DNA of 64,000 nucleotides from the NCBI RefSeq assembly GCF_030272615.1, contig NC_081412.1:101309796-101373795 (forward strand), given 5' to 3'. The stretch comes from Cryptomeria japonica. Taxonomy: Eukaryota > Streptophyta > Pinopsida > Cupressales > Cupressaceae. This document shows, in pieces, positions 23,327-34,771 of the stretch. Under the pieces are notes generated by a model that did not search any database, was not told where the DNA came from, and worked only from the letters and a program-made list of their open reading frames with translations. A program made the translations under genes and the position numbers. Position 1 is the stretch's first letter; every line of letters begins with the position of its first letter.

Positions 23327-26206
23327 TAGGATTAGGAAGTTTATTCTGAATTATTTTTAACACAGCAGTATATAATCTTTTATATATTCTGTAACAGGGA
23401 TGCACAAGTTCAAAATACATCTCTTCTTTTGTTGTTGCAGGGGTATGCACATATAGCAGTTTATATATATATTTATATATATATAGGTATATATTTTTCA
23501 ATATATATACTTATATATTTATAGATATATATAAATAAATGTTGAAATAATAGGGCTGAAAACCCTTATATGGTTTGAGATTTTAACCATTAAACATTCT
23601 GTTCTTAGTCTTCTAACAACATTAAGAATAGGTCTTGTTTATCTTCTTACTTAGCAGTCTTACATACTACTTTCTACAGTAATAAAAATACTAGTTCTCT
23701 TTTTTTTTACAGTCATAAAATAACAGTAATTTGAACTATGCAAGTAAATCATGAAACCTAATGCATTTTTTTTTTTCGTTTTCTTTAATTTTGCAATAAC
23801 TAAACAAGTTAACAGACCAGATTTAGATGTAGTCTACAACAACATCATAGACATCAAAAATTAAATAAAAATTACATTGCCTTCCAGAATAATAAGTTAC
23901 AATAGCCCATATATAAAAATGGGTGAATAATCTAACCAGTCTTCCCTTTTCTTAATCTTTACACAGAGAATAAAAGAATACATTTATTTAAATAGAAAAG
24001 AAGAATCAACTTAAACCCTATATTTACATATGCACTTTCTCTTTCTTTTTTTTTTTGCTACAAATCATAAAGTTACATTTTCTTTCTTTGCTTTGCTGCA
24101 TTTAAATAGAAATCTGAATCTGAAATATCTGCAACCAAACCAACTGCAACTCCTAGTCTTTTTCCCAAGCCACCTGCATGTAAGATTTAGGACTGTGACC
24201 ATGGGATGCTCACCTCCCAGCCTAGGCTTACCAGAAGCCACCCCCGATCTAGGAGAATCAAGTTCTAGACAGGTTACAAACAAGCATACAACACAACAAT
24301 AGGGCATATACTCAAACATACACCTTCCCATCCCAAGCTACACTTTGACCACATTTTGTGATGATCAATCTACGGGTGGAAGTGGACCAAGTACCATTGG
24401 GGAGACTGCAGCCAAAATACAACCCAAGCCACCTCATGGCAACACAAAATACACAACAGATTCATCCCACATACCTTATGCCCCCCAAAGGCTCAAAGCC
24501 ATATTCTCTCCCCTTATGACCCCCAAATGCATACACAAGGCTATGCAGCAAGGGTCACAAAGGACACCCTTGAGATCACTCTCCTTAAGGAGAGCCTCTC
24601 ACCCAAGGCTGTCATGCTTCTTCCACCCCAAGATCATCCTACTCCCCCAAGAGTAGGAGATCTTGGACACTCCCAAAGCAAGAACACATAAACAAAAAAA
24701 AACATAAAAATGAAACTTACATTTCTCTTTTTTTTTCTACAACAATCTACATATACACAACTCTTTTCACAGGCATTTCTTTCAAAAGAAGGAAAAATTT
24801 AAACAACATAAACAAAGAGAATACAACCAACCTTAATCTCCCAATAGGTATGTTAGACTTAGTTGGAGATGAGCTGCCCAATCCACACAACTTTCTGTAA
24901 TTTCTTGGCCCCCAAATTCCTCTATTCCTAAAACTGGTTTTTCCTCCAAAGTTTTTCCCAAAAATCTCCAAGGATGGAGAGTGGGTGATTAGCTCACTAA
25001 GCTTCCATTCTTAGCCTAAGAAGGCCTCTCTCACTCCTTCCAACCTCTTGGATAGAGTGAGGGATCCCCCATTGGATTGGTCTTCCCTAGGTCTTACATC
25101 CTCCCTAACCTAGGTACCTAGAGAAGGGAAATGGAAATGGGGAAGAGGGATTACTATCTCCAAGAAGGTTATCCTACCAAGGATGGCACTCTTATAGATG
25201 GAATTCGTCCATCTTGGGAAAACCACTTTTTTGGGTGGTTAAACAAGTCCTAAGGGAAAGACACATGGCCAATTTTGGCCTTCACCCATAGGTACCCCAT
25301 GAGGCCTAATAGAAAAGCTCTAAAATTGACTCTAGGAGTTGATTTGACCTTCAGAAAGTCCACCTGAAGTTAACCTACGGGTCAACTCTGAGTTGACCTT
25401 CCTTGTAGCTCTCTAACCTAGATTTCTTGGTTCCTTCAAGGATAATTAGGAGATATAACAATTAACAAAAAATAAAACTCTCAAAAAGGTGACATGACAA
25501 ATTGCCAACACAACATACTACATAGGTGTCAAGTGACACTACAAAATAATTCCACATCACAATACACACATGGCAATTGTCCCTTACACAATTTAAACAA
25601 TCCAATAAATACCATTTACACTCATGTAACATTTTACATTTACGAATAAAATACAGTACATACGGGGTGTTGTCTCTCCAAATAGACAACCCCTGGTTTT
25701 ACTAACGCACATTGGCCTAGGCTTGATTCTCCATAATATTTCCATGGTCACATGGATAATTTCCTACACATCTCAATTAAAGCATTAGTACTTCCCAAAT
25801 AACCTCATATAATATATAACACATAATCAGAATACAATACATTCATTCTGCAAAGGCTTGTCATTATAAAATACGATTTATCACAAATCAAAGCAATTTA
25901 TTATAATCCTCAAAATTTGATCCATCTACAAGATATGCAAACATTTTTCTAACATTATAACAAATTCTGAAATTCAGATAATAACCTGCATCATCACAAT
26001 ATTACCCTAATCTAGAATCATATAATATTCTATAATCCACAAGGCATAGAAATGAAGCATCCATATATATCAATGTTACCGAAATCATGGGACCATGTAA
26101 AGTTCTCTATCCATAGTGTGTCAAAACTAGCATCTAAAATAGTTCCAAAATGAAAATAGCTGAAGAGATAGGATGGATCGGGGTAGGGCCTCACATGTTC
26201 TCAGGT

Positions 26207-26280
26207 GTTGACATCAATGACAAAACCAATGCAACACATCCATAATACCAACAATCTCCCCCTTTGGCATTGATGGCAAC
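26207..26280. other. Inverted repeat spanning U3 start and polypurine tract of C
   Basis: GTTGACATCAATGACAA (26207-26223, in U3) pairs with TTGGCATTGATGGCAAC (26264-26280, internal), 15 of 17 positions. The LTR edge (26253) and the polypurine tract (complement ATCTCCCCCTTT, 26254-26265) lie in or next to the loop. D and F have the same arrangement. Confidence 0.75.
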
Positions 26281-26641
26281 ACAAGATGGAAAAACCATCT
26301 AAGTGCCAAAGCAGAAATGCCAAAAACCAAAAACCAACAATATCTCAAAATCAAAATTCAAATACAGAGAGAAATCAATCTCAAAGTAACAATCTCTCCC
26401 CTAATGAATAATTTCTCCCCAAAAGATAATGTGTTTTTCCATAGATATCTCTCCCCCTTTGACATCAAATGCCAAAGCAATACAAAACCAAATACAATCA
26501 ATTCATAGAACTTATTACAAATACCAATTGCTATAACCAAAATTATTCAATCTACTCCCCCTGAGAAGTAGCTCTCCTTCATCAAAGCCGGAAAAACATT
26601 TCTCTATTAATTTTGTCGATTTGATGCCATGCTCCAACTGT

Positions 26642-27373
26642 CTAAGTTTCTATTAGTGAGGGTATAACTCCGAGCTGCTCTCTTAGATATTCAAAAGTTT
26701 CCTTATGCAAAGGTTTAGTAAAAATATCTACAATCTGCTCTTTAGTATTCACATAAACCAATTTCACTTCTTTTGCTTCAACATTCTCTTTCAGAAAATT
26801 GAATTTGATAGAAACATGTTTAGTTTTAGAGCGAAATACCAGATTCTTTGATATATCAATTGCTTCCATATTATCACAGTAAATGATTATAGGTTCTTTG
26901 CATTTTATCTTTATGTCCTTCAACATTTGCTTAATCCATAATACCTGTGTACAATTAGTTGCTACTGCAACATATTTTGATTTTGCTATTGATAGTGATG
27001 TACAACTTTGTTTCTTGCTCAACCATGAAATTAGTCCGCTACCAAGAAAAAATGCTTCGTTGGTGGTGCTTTTTCTGTCATCTACATCTCCTACCCAATT
27101 TGCATCTGTGTATGCACATAAATAAAAAATTTCATCTTTAGGATACCATAAGCCAAGATTTGTTGTGCCTTGTAGGTACTGGAAAATCCTTTTTACTATT
27201 GATTCATGATTTTCCTTAGAATTAATTTGAAATATTGAAACAATACATACTGTATTCATAATATCAGGTCTTCTTTGTGTCAAATACAGTAAACCTCCTA
27301 TCATAGACTTGTATCTTGTCGGACTAACAGGTGTTGATTCATCCTTCAATGATAGTTTATCAGTTGTAGTCAT
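26642..27373 (-). pseudogene. RNase H end of pol in C
   Basis: On the minus strand this frame has the copia RT thumb and RNase [24 protein letters not shown] with the first acidic site, then SIAKSKY where A has STAEAEY, so the second acidic residue of that motif is replaced by lysine. IVDIFTKPL and a terminal GVIPSLIET follow. The stop is at 26642-26644. It is separated from the upstream RT frame by a frameshift near 27375-27382. The changed RNase H site makes activity unlikely. Confidence 0.87.
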
Positions 27374-27381
27374 AGGTGTGC

Positions 27382-28033
27382 TTACCGGATAGAGTTTTCC
27401 ATGCCAAATTTCTTTATTAATTCCTTCAAGTACTTTGATTGATTTATGAATATACCTTTATCAGTCTGTGAAATCTGCAATCCTAAAAAGGATTTTATCT
27501 CTCCAATCATAGACATTTCAAATTCTTTCTGCATCTTATTAGAAAAGTCTTTACACAATCCATCTTCTCCTCCAAAAATAATATCATCAACAAAAACTTC
27601 AATAACCATGATGTCATCATTAGTCACTTTGTTGTCACCATTACCTTTAGTGTAACCAAGCTTGAAAAGATATTTGTCCAATCTAGCATACCAAGCTTTA
27701 TGAGCTTGCTTCAATCCATATAAATCTTTCCTTAACCTACAAACCATATCTTTGTCATCTATCAAAGAAAATCCATTAGGTTGTTCAATGTAAACTTCTT
27801 CTTCAAGATCACCATTCAAAAATGCACATTTAACATCCATTTGATATACATTATAGTTCTTGTGTGCTGCAAAAGCTAAGAATAATCTGACTGCCTCAAT
27901 TCTAGCTATCGGTGCAAAGGTTTCATTGTTATCAATTCTTTCTTTTTATGAATATCCCTTACACACTAATCTTTCTTTGTTTCTGATTACCTTACCATCT
28001 TCATTAAGTTTATTTCTGAATACCCATTTAGTT
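27382..28033 (-). pseudogene. Reverse transcriptase of C, part after the D insertion
   Basis: From the D insertion point the minus strand continues with the RT domain. An intact frame (27840-27382) includes [24 protein letters not shown] and the catalytic FVDDIIFGG. Compared with A a few residues are missing in frame before NDD. The part between 27841 and 28033 holds a stop. D interrupts the conserved GTKWVF region. Confidence 0.87.
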
Positions 28034-28097
28034 CCAATTGTTGGCATATGGACACTCCAATGAGACATTGTGTGTGATTGAAGGTTTTGTCATTGAT

Positions 28098-28270
28098 GGC
28101 AACCTTGCAATCCTATGGCACTGACAAAGACATTATACCGGCAGAGCATTACACAGGGAACCTTGCAATCCTATGGCACCGGCAAAGACATTATACCAAC
28201 AAAGCATTACACAGGCAACCTTGCAATCCTATGGCACTGGCAAAGACATTATACTGGCAAAGCATTACTT
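28098..28270 (+). repeat. Three tandem 58-bp units in U3 of D
   Basis: ACCTTGCAATCCTATGGCAC begins at 28101, 28160 and 28218, each followed by GGCAAAGACATTATAC and AAAGCATTAC. The 3' LTR carries the same three units (33904, 33962, 34020), so the array predates insertion. Its position upstream of the TATA box suggests enhancer-like repeats. Confidence 0.88.
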
Positions 28271-28445
28271 AAACAGAATAATGCACTGACATCAACAAAA
28301 TCAATGTACACCGGCACCGACACAAAAGATGTACACCGGCATAGAAGGAAATATGTATACCGGCACAGAGGCCGATAGGATTTTTGATATGTAATATTTT
28401 GTTTATCATTGTAAGCCAACTTGGAAAATTGTAAAATGACTCTTG

Positions 28446-28455
28446 TATATAAAAG
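28446..28455 (+). promoter_or_regulatory. TATA box in the 5' LTR of D
   Basis: TATATAAAAG at the expected U3/R position. The same box occurs at 34231-34240 in the 3' LTR. Confidence 0.65.
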
Positions 28456-28983
28456 AGATCATTATAGGCATTTGTAGGACACAGAGAGAGAGAGAGAATA
28501 AAAAAAAAATATAAGGCAGACCTAATGTGCGAATTGTAGGTCAAGGGTATATGTAGAGAACAAAGCAAGAATCGGTACTGAATCTGGCATTGAAGATGCT
28601 ATTGTAAAGTAGTACAGAATATTGGATTTATGTAAATCCTCTTTGTAAGTCAGTGTGACTTCTTGTTGAGCAGTTAGTAGGCAGTTGGCCTTCCTGCATG
28701 TGTAGGCCCCTATTGTAAGTAATATTCTCTTATTGGCCAGTAAGTGAATATTGTGGGTCACAAATCCCACTGAGGTTTTTCCCACACCGGGTTTCCTTGT
28801 TAAACATCTTGTGTTATGGTGTTCTTTTCATGTGGATGCTTTTGATTTTGTTATTTACATTAATTCTTGCATACCGGTATACTGTTACTTTATATTCTGC
28901 ATATTCAGTTTTAAGAAAATCTCATAACCAGTCAGATACTGATTCACCCCCCCCCTCTTAGTATCTGTGGGAACCCTAACAAT

Positions 28984-28995
28984 TGGTATCAGAGC
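28984..28995 (+). other. Primer-binding site of D
   Basis: TGGTATCAGAGC, an exact initiator-tRNA-Met complement, two bases after the LTR. Confidence 0.92.
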
Positions 28996-29052
28996 CTGGT
29001 CCTCTATTTTCAGAAGCCTTACAGCTTGAGGAAGATCTTGACATCGGTAAAG

Positions 29053-30186
29053 ATGGAAAATCTGATGAAGCAACTTGAAGGAGCTCTTACTGACTATGAT
29101 GCAGAGAAGTTGAAAAATATCAAATTAGAAGATGATTTAAAAGCAGCTCAGGACATTATTCAGGCACTTCAAGAAAATCTTACTATTACAAGAAACAAGA
29201 GAAGAGAACTTTGTGAAAAGTTGCAAAATGAAAATGATGAAAATGAATCATTAAATGATATGATGAGCAAATTGAAACAAGAGATCATGACAACAAAAAA
29301 TGAAATGCAGGATATGACTATGAGATTCTGCAAAGAGATTGAGGATAGAAAGAGGAATGAAGAAGAAATGACCAGAAGACTAAGTGATGCAGCAAATGAG
29401 AACACAAGACTTAGCTATGAAAATGATATGTTGAAGACAGATCTGATGCATACTCAAAATGACTCGAATGAACTAATGAGACAAAAAGAGATCTTGGAAA
29501 GGGAATTGGAAACTACAAAGCAACACAAAGAAAAATTCAAGAAAAGTTTAGAAGAACTTGGTACCTTATTGAAGAATCAAAAAGCCAAAGGTGATACTTC
29601 TGGAGTTGGATTTGAAGTTGGAGGAAGCTCTGGTACTGCAAATACCCAGGATCAAAGAAAACCGGTAAGACCCTCTAATACTTACAAATTCAATGGAAAA
29701 TGCTTTAACTGTAATAAATATGTTCATAGGGCAAATGAATGTAGATCTAGAAATTATCAGAACATCAATCCTCCCACCGGTCAATGCACCAAATGCAACA
29801 AAATTGGTCATAACTCTGAAAATTATAGAATGAATGTAAGATGTTATGTTTGTGGAAGATTTGGTCATTTATTAAATAAATGCAGAACACAAACTGGCAT
29901 AGGTTATGGGAAAGCTATTCAAAAAAATAATGTAACTTGTTATGCATGTAACAAAATTGGTCATATTGCAAAATTCTGTAGAAGCAAAGGTACACCAGTA
30001 GATAACAAAAGTACTAGCTTGAAAGGTAAAGAAAAGGTTGAAGAGGTTAAGCAAGAATTTTCAAAGCAATGGATTAGAAAAGGTAATCTAAATATTGGGG
30101 TTACTCCTCCACTGGTAGAACCAACAAATGCTTCATCGACAGGACAATATGATGCTCCACCGGCAGGATGTTCTTCATCAAATTGA
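29053..30186 (+). CDS. D ORF1: coiled-coil protein with four zinc knuckles (Gag-like)
   Basis: The frame is intact, 377 aa. I chose ATG 29053, the first ATG after the primer site. Residues about 1-190 are rich in Glu, Lys, Leu, Asn and Met with heptad spacing, a long predicted coiled coil. A Gly/Ser linker follows. Knuckles start at residues 217 (CFNC), 245 (CTKC), 264 (CYVC) and 296 (CYAC), each CX2CX4HX4C, except that the second ends in Tyr instead of Cys. The tail is Pro/Ser/Ala-rich. It lacks the usual copia Gag N-terminal domain seen in A, B, C and E, so it is not a simple copy of their gag. A role in RNA binding and particle assembly is inferred from the knuckles, coiled coil and position. 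Confidence 0.85.
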   Translation: MENLMKQLEGALTDYDAEKLKNIKLEDDLKAAQDIIQALQENLTITRNKRRELCEKLQNENDENESLNDMMSKLKQEIMTTKNEMQDMTMRFCKEIEDRKRNEEEMTRRLSDAANENTRLSYENDMLKTDLMHTQNDSNELMRQKEILERELETTKQHKEKFKKSLEELGTLLKNQKAKGDTSGVGFEVGGSSGTANTQDQRKPVRPSNTYKFNGKCFNCNKYVHRANECRSRNYQNINPPTGQCTKCNKIGHNSENYRMNVRCYVCGRFGHLLNKCRTQTGIGYGKAIQKNNVTCYACNKIGHIAKFCRSKGTPVDNKSTSLKGKEKVEEVKQEFSKQWIRKGNLNIGVTPPLVEPTNASSTGQYDAPPAGCSSSN

Positions 30187-30344
30187 AGAAAATTATCTTG
30201 AGGGTTTGGCAATTTAATGACACATATGCTATTATTCCCTCGGTTAGAGAAAAGAAGTTGAAAATCCTTCATTACTGGCAAACAAAGTTGAGTTAATACA
30301 TCACCGGTAGACAATTAATGTGGTAGGTGGTAGAAAAGGCTTTA

Positions 30345-30353
30345 TAAATTAAG
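30345..30353 (+). promoter_or_regulatory. Candidate internal TATA box before D ORF2
   Basis: TATAAATTA lies in the 301-bp gap between ORF1 and ORF2, about 140 bp before the ORF2 ATG, and is followed by a C/T-rich CCATTTCATTTCAC stretch that could hold a transcription start. If used it would give ORF2 its own short mRNA. This is a motif match only. Confidence 0.35.
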
Positions 30354-30487
30354 TTTTTGGCTCCATTTCATTTCACTGTGAATTCAAACTTTCAGAGAGC
30401 CCGAAGATTTTCGAGCTAAGGCATTCCAAAGAGGTAAAGCACTTCAGCAATCAGTCCATCCAAAGGTAGAAAAAGGTATTTATCATC

Positions 30488-33400
30488 ATGGCATCCTCCT
30501 CTGCACCTGAATTCATAGCTAACCCTACAGTAGTTGAGGTTATAAAACAACCTAGGCCCGTGTTTGAGCTAGTTCCCGAGGTAGCTAAGAAAGATGACAA
30601 CACAGGTGCTTTTTCCCAAATTCCAAAGGGTGTTGTTTATGCAGAAGACCCTAGAATGTACATTCATTGCAACATAGAGGAATTAGGTGATGAAGAAATC
30701 AAAGACATGTACAAATTTGTTATATGTGACAATGCCAGAAATGTGAAACCTAAACACCAAATTGTTTCCTCTGCATTCCTGAATTTCCCAAGGAAGTGAT
30801 TAGGATAGTTCTTAGTAGGGTACATGGCTCATTCTTTTGGCTTGACTCAGTACATAAAATTACAAAGGTAGCTGTGAAAGCAGTAACAGGGTTACCTTCC
30901 ACCGATACCAGACTCGATAAAACCAAGAAGGTCTCCAATGACCTAGTAACAAAACTAACTGGTGCAACATAAGAAAAAAGATCATTGAGGGTTAATGATG
31001 TAACCGATACAAATGTAAGATTCATTAGCATGATTCTAGGTTACAAAGCTACTCATGCAAATAGGCTTAATTTTGTTTCCAATTTATGCATAAAAAGTGC
31101 TTATGACATGGTTAAGAACAATGTAAAAATTGACATCTGTGAATGGTTAAAAGATGAGTTAATTGATAACTTAGCAAAAATCAAGAAGGATAAGAAAGGA
31201 ACCTTTAGAATTGGAAATTTGCTTGTATGCTTAATGCTACATCTAACCAAACAGGCTCCCGGTATAGGCAACAAGGATTTTGGATTTGACATACTAGTAG
31301 GAAAACAATTGTCTGACTTATTCAACAACATGGGTGAAAACAAAGAAAAGAATATCCATGAGTATTTTCAAGCACTAAAAGTCAAAATAAATAAGAGGAT
31401 CAGACTATCATAGGAAATTGTCAACAAATACAAGGATGACATTTGTTTTGTAATAAAAAAGGATGAGATCTGGATGGAAGCAGTCATCCCAAGAACAATC
31501 TGGGTTACAGAAATGGGGTATGAAACAAATGACCACATAGTGGAAACTTATGCCAAAGCACTTCTGGAAGCCCCCCATGAACCAAAGGAAGAAGTATTTG
31601 GTAGTGCTGAGCACATTGAAAGTCAAATACAATCCAAAAAGAGAGTAAAGAAAGTTGAGGCATCTGTGAGGAAAGGAAGCAAGCAAGCAAAAGCCTTAAA
31701 AGATGATGTACTAAAGAAAACCGGCATAACAGAAGATGAGTTGGCAGCCCAACAGCCTAAAACTCATCTATCACTGGTAGATACCTCCTCAGAAGGAGAT
31801 ATGCCAGCAACTTTCACAAGAGTTGTGAGAAAAAGAGACCCCTCACCGGTATCCACTCCTTCACCTAGAAGGACAAGACAGAAGCAACAAGCTATGAGGT
31901 CTCCAGTCAAGAAAGCCACACCTAAGAAAAAGCTGACCCCTAAAAGGAAGAAGAAGACAAACACTGACTTGGCCCCTTTTGACATATTACTGGATGAAAT
32001 CATAGTGGAAGGAAAATTGAAAAACATAGGGAAAATCTATGACACCCTATCAGAAGATGAGAAAGGACAAATTGAGGAAAGTGTTATACTACACATGGAC
32101 ATGTATAAAAAGTTTTTGATGCAAGTCCTAAATGAAATTCCTGATGAATTATATAAGAGACTTGAGGCTAGAAGGCAAGGAATAATTGAGTTGGATAAGA
32201 AAATAAAAATAGAAAAATTACTTGCAGTATACCTGGCCAACTCACCTAAGGAAATTGATGATTTGATAGCTCAGGCCAATCGGACAGTCTTTTCCACTAC
32301 ACACCGGCAAATATCATTAATGGCAGGCAGAGTTACTAAAGTCTCAAGTGAAACAGAAGATGGTTGGGATAGAATCTTGGTTGAAAAAGAAAAACAAGAA
32401 GAATATATGAATCCCAAGCCCATTCTAGTATATCAAAAGGACAAAGGGAAAGGTAAAGTTGGTGCACCACCAAGTATCAAGATTAGAGACAACTTACCCC
32501 CACCTCCTTTAAATACTCCACCGATAAAAACAACTGCAGAAGATCAACCGACAGCTAAGAGCATGGACACAGAGGATAACAATCCTAATCCTGAAGTCCT
32601 ATATACTGTGAATGTTGATACTCAAGAAATCAACATAGTGGTAGATAAGGATACCACAGAGAAATCTGATAATAAGGAGCAACCGGCAATAGGAAACCAA
32701 GAGAAACTGGTAGCAGATTCAGAGAAAAAGAAGGAATCTAGAACACAAACAAAGCAACCAACAGAGCTAAAGGCTCAAGAATAGATGCCACCGGTAAGAA
32801 ATGATGCAAGAAAAACTATGGAGACACAAACAAACCTACCAGAGGTCAATACCAGCATGGTCCCTTCCACCAGCACTCAGTTTACTAGGTCATCATCAAA
32901 TATAACAGAGGTATTGCTTGATTCTATCAAGAAAATAATCGATTATAGCTCACAAGCATATAAAGCAATAGATGATTCAATTCTAGTTTTGAAATTAATA
33001 GCTCCAAACTGTAATATAGCCAACAAAGATTCTTTAGGCCAGTTGGATACACTTTGTAAATATATTTCTGGAAATTTTGAGCAATCAAAGGTAGAAGCTA
33101 TAAAGGAAAGTGTAGAAAAAGAAAAACAGAAATTCTTTGAGGAAGGAATAAAGAAGTGTAATAAGGAATTTGACACGCTTCTATCGGAACTATGCAATAT
33201 ATTGAAAGAGCACAAAACTCTGTATAAAGACACCTGTAAGATAAGCTTTTTGACCATGGATGTAGATAAAAAGATGAGCAAGGTACAGGAAGAGATCAAT
33301 AAACTTGCTGATAATTTTGTTAACTCACCTGATACATTATCAGTTTTTGAGGAAGAATTGCTTAAATTAGAAAGAGAAAAAGAGAAAATAATAAACAAGG

Positions 33401-33636
33401 CAAAATTTTTGAGATCTAAACTAAGTCCAAGATTGGACTATTTAGCATCTCTGCGTAAGGAAATCTCAGAGGCACTAAAACAGGGTAGCAAAACACCGGC
33501 AGAGCACTTGCAGCATCTCACTGGTATAGTACATAGAACTGAGATAGCAATAAAGGAGAGCAAGAAGTTTATGGATGGTATAAACTTAATTTTGGGAGGT
33601 ATTCTTCAGCTAATAACTACCCAACTACAAGGTTGA
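30488..33636 (+). pseudogene. D ORF2: long unknown protein, about 1040 codons, broken
   Basis: ATG at 30488 opens the frame. A frameshift near 30780 moves it to a frame that runs to TGA at 33634, broken by TAA 30970-30972, TAG 31411-31413 and TAG 32782-32784 (the last immediately followed by ATG). The N-terminal third is globular with a W-x-D...KITKVAVKAVTGLP phrase and an ICEWLKDEL...GNLLVCLMLHL phrase. This reminds me of the domain annotated as putative plant transposon protein or plant mobile domain, but I cannot confirm it. The middle is basic and disordered (residues KKATPKKKLTPKRKKK). The last third is helical and Lys/Glu-rich. No protease, RT or membrane segment is seen. E carries an ORF of similar layout. 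Confidence 0.7.
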
Positions 33637-33813
33637 GGTTATGTATTGGTACAACTACAATCTACTAACCTTTGTCATTGATGCCAAAGGGGGAGTAGTA
33701 GATGAGAAAATCAAAACACAGGGATCACATGCTCAGGGGGAGCCCTCATATTTTTGGTAACATTTTTTTGGGTATACACATTTTTGGATATCTTTTTGAA
33801 ATTTCTCATGAGT

Positions 33814-33905
33814 GTTGCCATCAATGCCAAAGGGGGAGATTGTTGGCATATGGACACTCCAATGAGACATTGTGTGTGATTGAAGGTTTTGTCATTGATG
33901 GCAAC
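33814..33905. other. Inverted repeat spanning polypurine tract and U3 start of D
   Basis: GTTGCCATCAATGCCAA (33814-33830) pairs with TTGTCATTGATGGCAAC (33889-33905), 16 of 17 positions. The polypurine tract (33829-33840) and LTR start (33841) lie between. A second copy of the ATGCCAAAGGGGGAG tract lies at about 33683-33697. Confidence 0.8.
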
Positions 33906-34766
33906 CTTGCAATCCTATGGCATCGACAAAGACATTATACCGGCAAAGCATTACACAAACAACCTTGCAATCCTATGGCACTGGCAAAGACATTATACCG
34001 AAAAAGCATTACACAGGCAACCTTGCAATCCTATGACACCAACAAAGCATTACTCAAATAGAACAATGCACCGAAATCAACAAAATCAATGTACATCGGC
34101 ACCGACACAGAAGATGTACACCGGCACAGAAGGAAATATGTATACCGGCACAAAGGCCGACAAGATTTTTGATATGTAATATTTTGTTTATCATTGTAAT
34201 CCAACTTGGAAAATTGTAAAATGACTCTTGTATATAAAAGAGATCATTATAGGCATTTGTAGGACAGAGAGAGAGAGAGAGAATAAAAAAAAAATAAGGC
34301 AGACCTAATGTGCGAATTGTAGGTCAAGGGTATATGTAAAGAACAGAGCAAGAACCGGTACTAAATTTGGCATTGAAGATGCTATTGTAAAGTAGTACAG
34401 AATATTGGATTTATGTAAATCCTCTTTGTAAGTCAGTGTGACTTCTTGTTGAGCAGTGAGCTCTAGGTAGTTAGCCTTCCTACATGTGCAGGCCCCTATT
34501 GTAAGTAATATTCTCTTATTGGCCAGTAAGTGAATATTGTGGGTCAAAAATCCCATCGAGGTTTTTCCCACATTGGGTTTCCTTGTTAAACATCTTGTGT
34601 TATGGTGTTCTTTTCATGTGGATGCTTTTGATTTTGTTATTTACATTAATTCTTGCATACCGATATACTGTTACTTTATATTCTACATATTCAGTTTTAA
34701 GAAAATCTCATAACCGGTTAGATACTGATTCACCCCCCCCTCTCAGTATCTATGGGAACCCTAACA
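33841..34766 (+). repeat. 3' LTR of D
   Basis: It starts TGTTGGCATATGG, ends ACCCTAACA, and is followed by CCAAT. It differs from the 5' LTR at scattered, mostly transition-type positions and one short block near 34460. Confidence 0.93.
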
Positions 34767-34771
34767 CCAAT

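Larger units (their letters stand above)
28039..28981 (+). repeat. 5' LTR of D
   Basis: It starts TGTTGGCATATGG and ends ACCCTAACA. It contains the TTTTGTCATTGATGGCAAC motif, three 58-59 bp tandem units, a TATA box and the GATTCACCCCCCCC tract. Confidence 0.93.
28039..34766 (+). mobile_element. D: non-autonomous copia-type element with two unusual ORFs
   Basis: The LTRs at 28039-28981 and 33841-34766 are very similar, with an exact CCAAT target duplication (28034-28038 and 34767-34771). A perfect initiator-Met primer site (28984) and a polypurine tract (AAAGGGGGAGAT, 33829-33840) are present. The 4.9-kb interior has no protease, integrase, reverse transcriptase or RNase H. It encodes a coiled-coil/zinc-knuckle protein (ORF1) and a long unknown product (ORF2). 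Primer site, polypurine tract and U3 hairpin resemble those of C, so C-family enzymes are the likely helpers. It is among the younger insertions, since it lies inside C. Confidence 0.93.

Noticed and set aside
28098-28270. Possible CRISPR-like array
   Set aside because: Only three adjacent 58-bp units with no unique spacers, inside a plant LTR; these are ordinary U3 tandem repeats.
32943-33398. Minus-strand Ser/Leu-rich ORF of 151 codons
   Set aside because: Antisense of the Lys/Glu/Asn-rich end of D ORF2.
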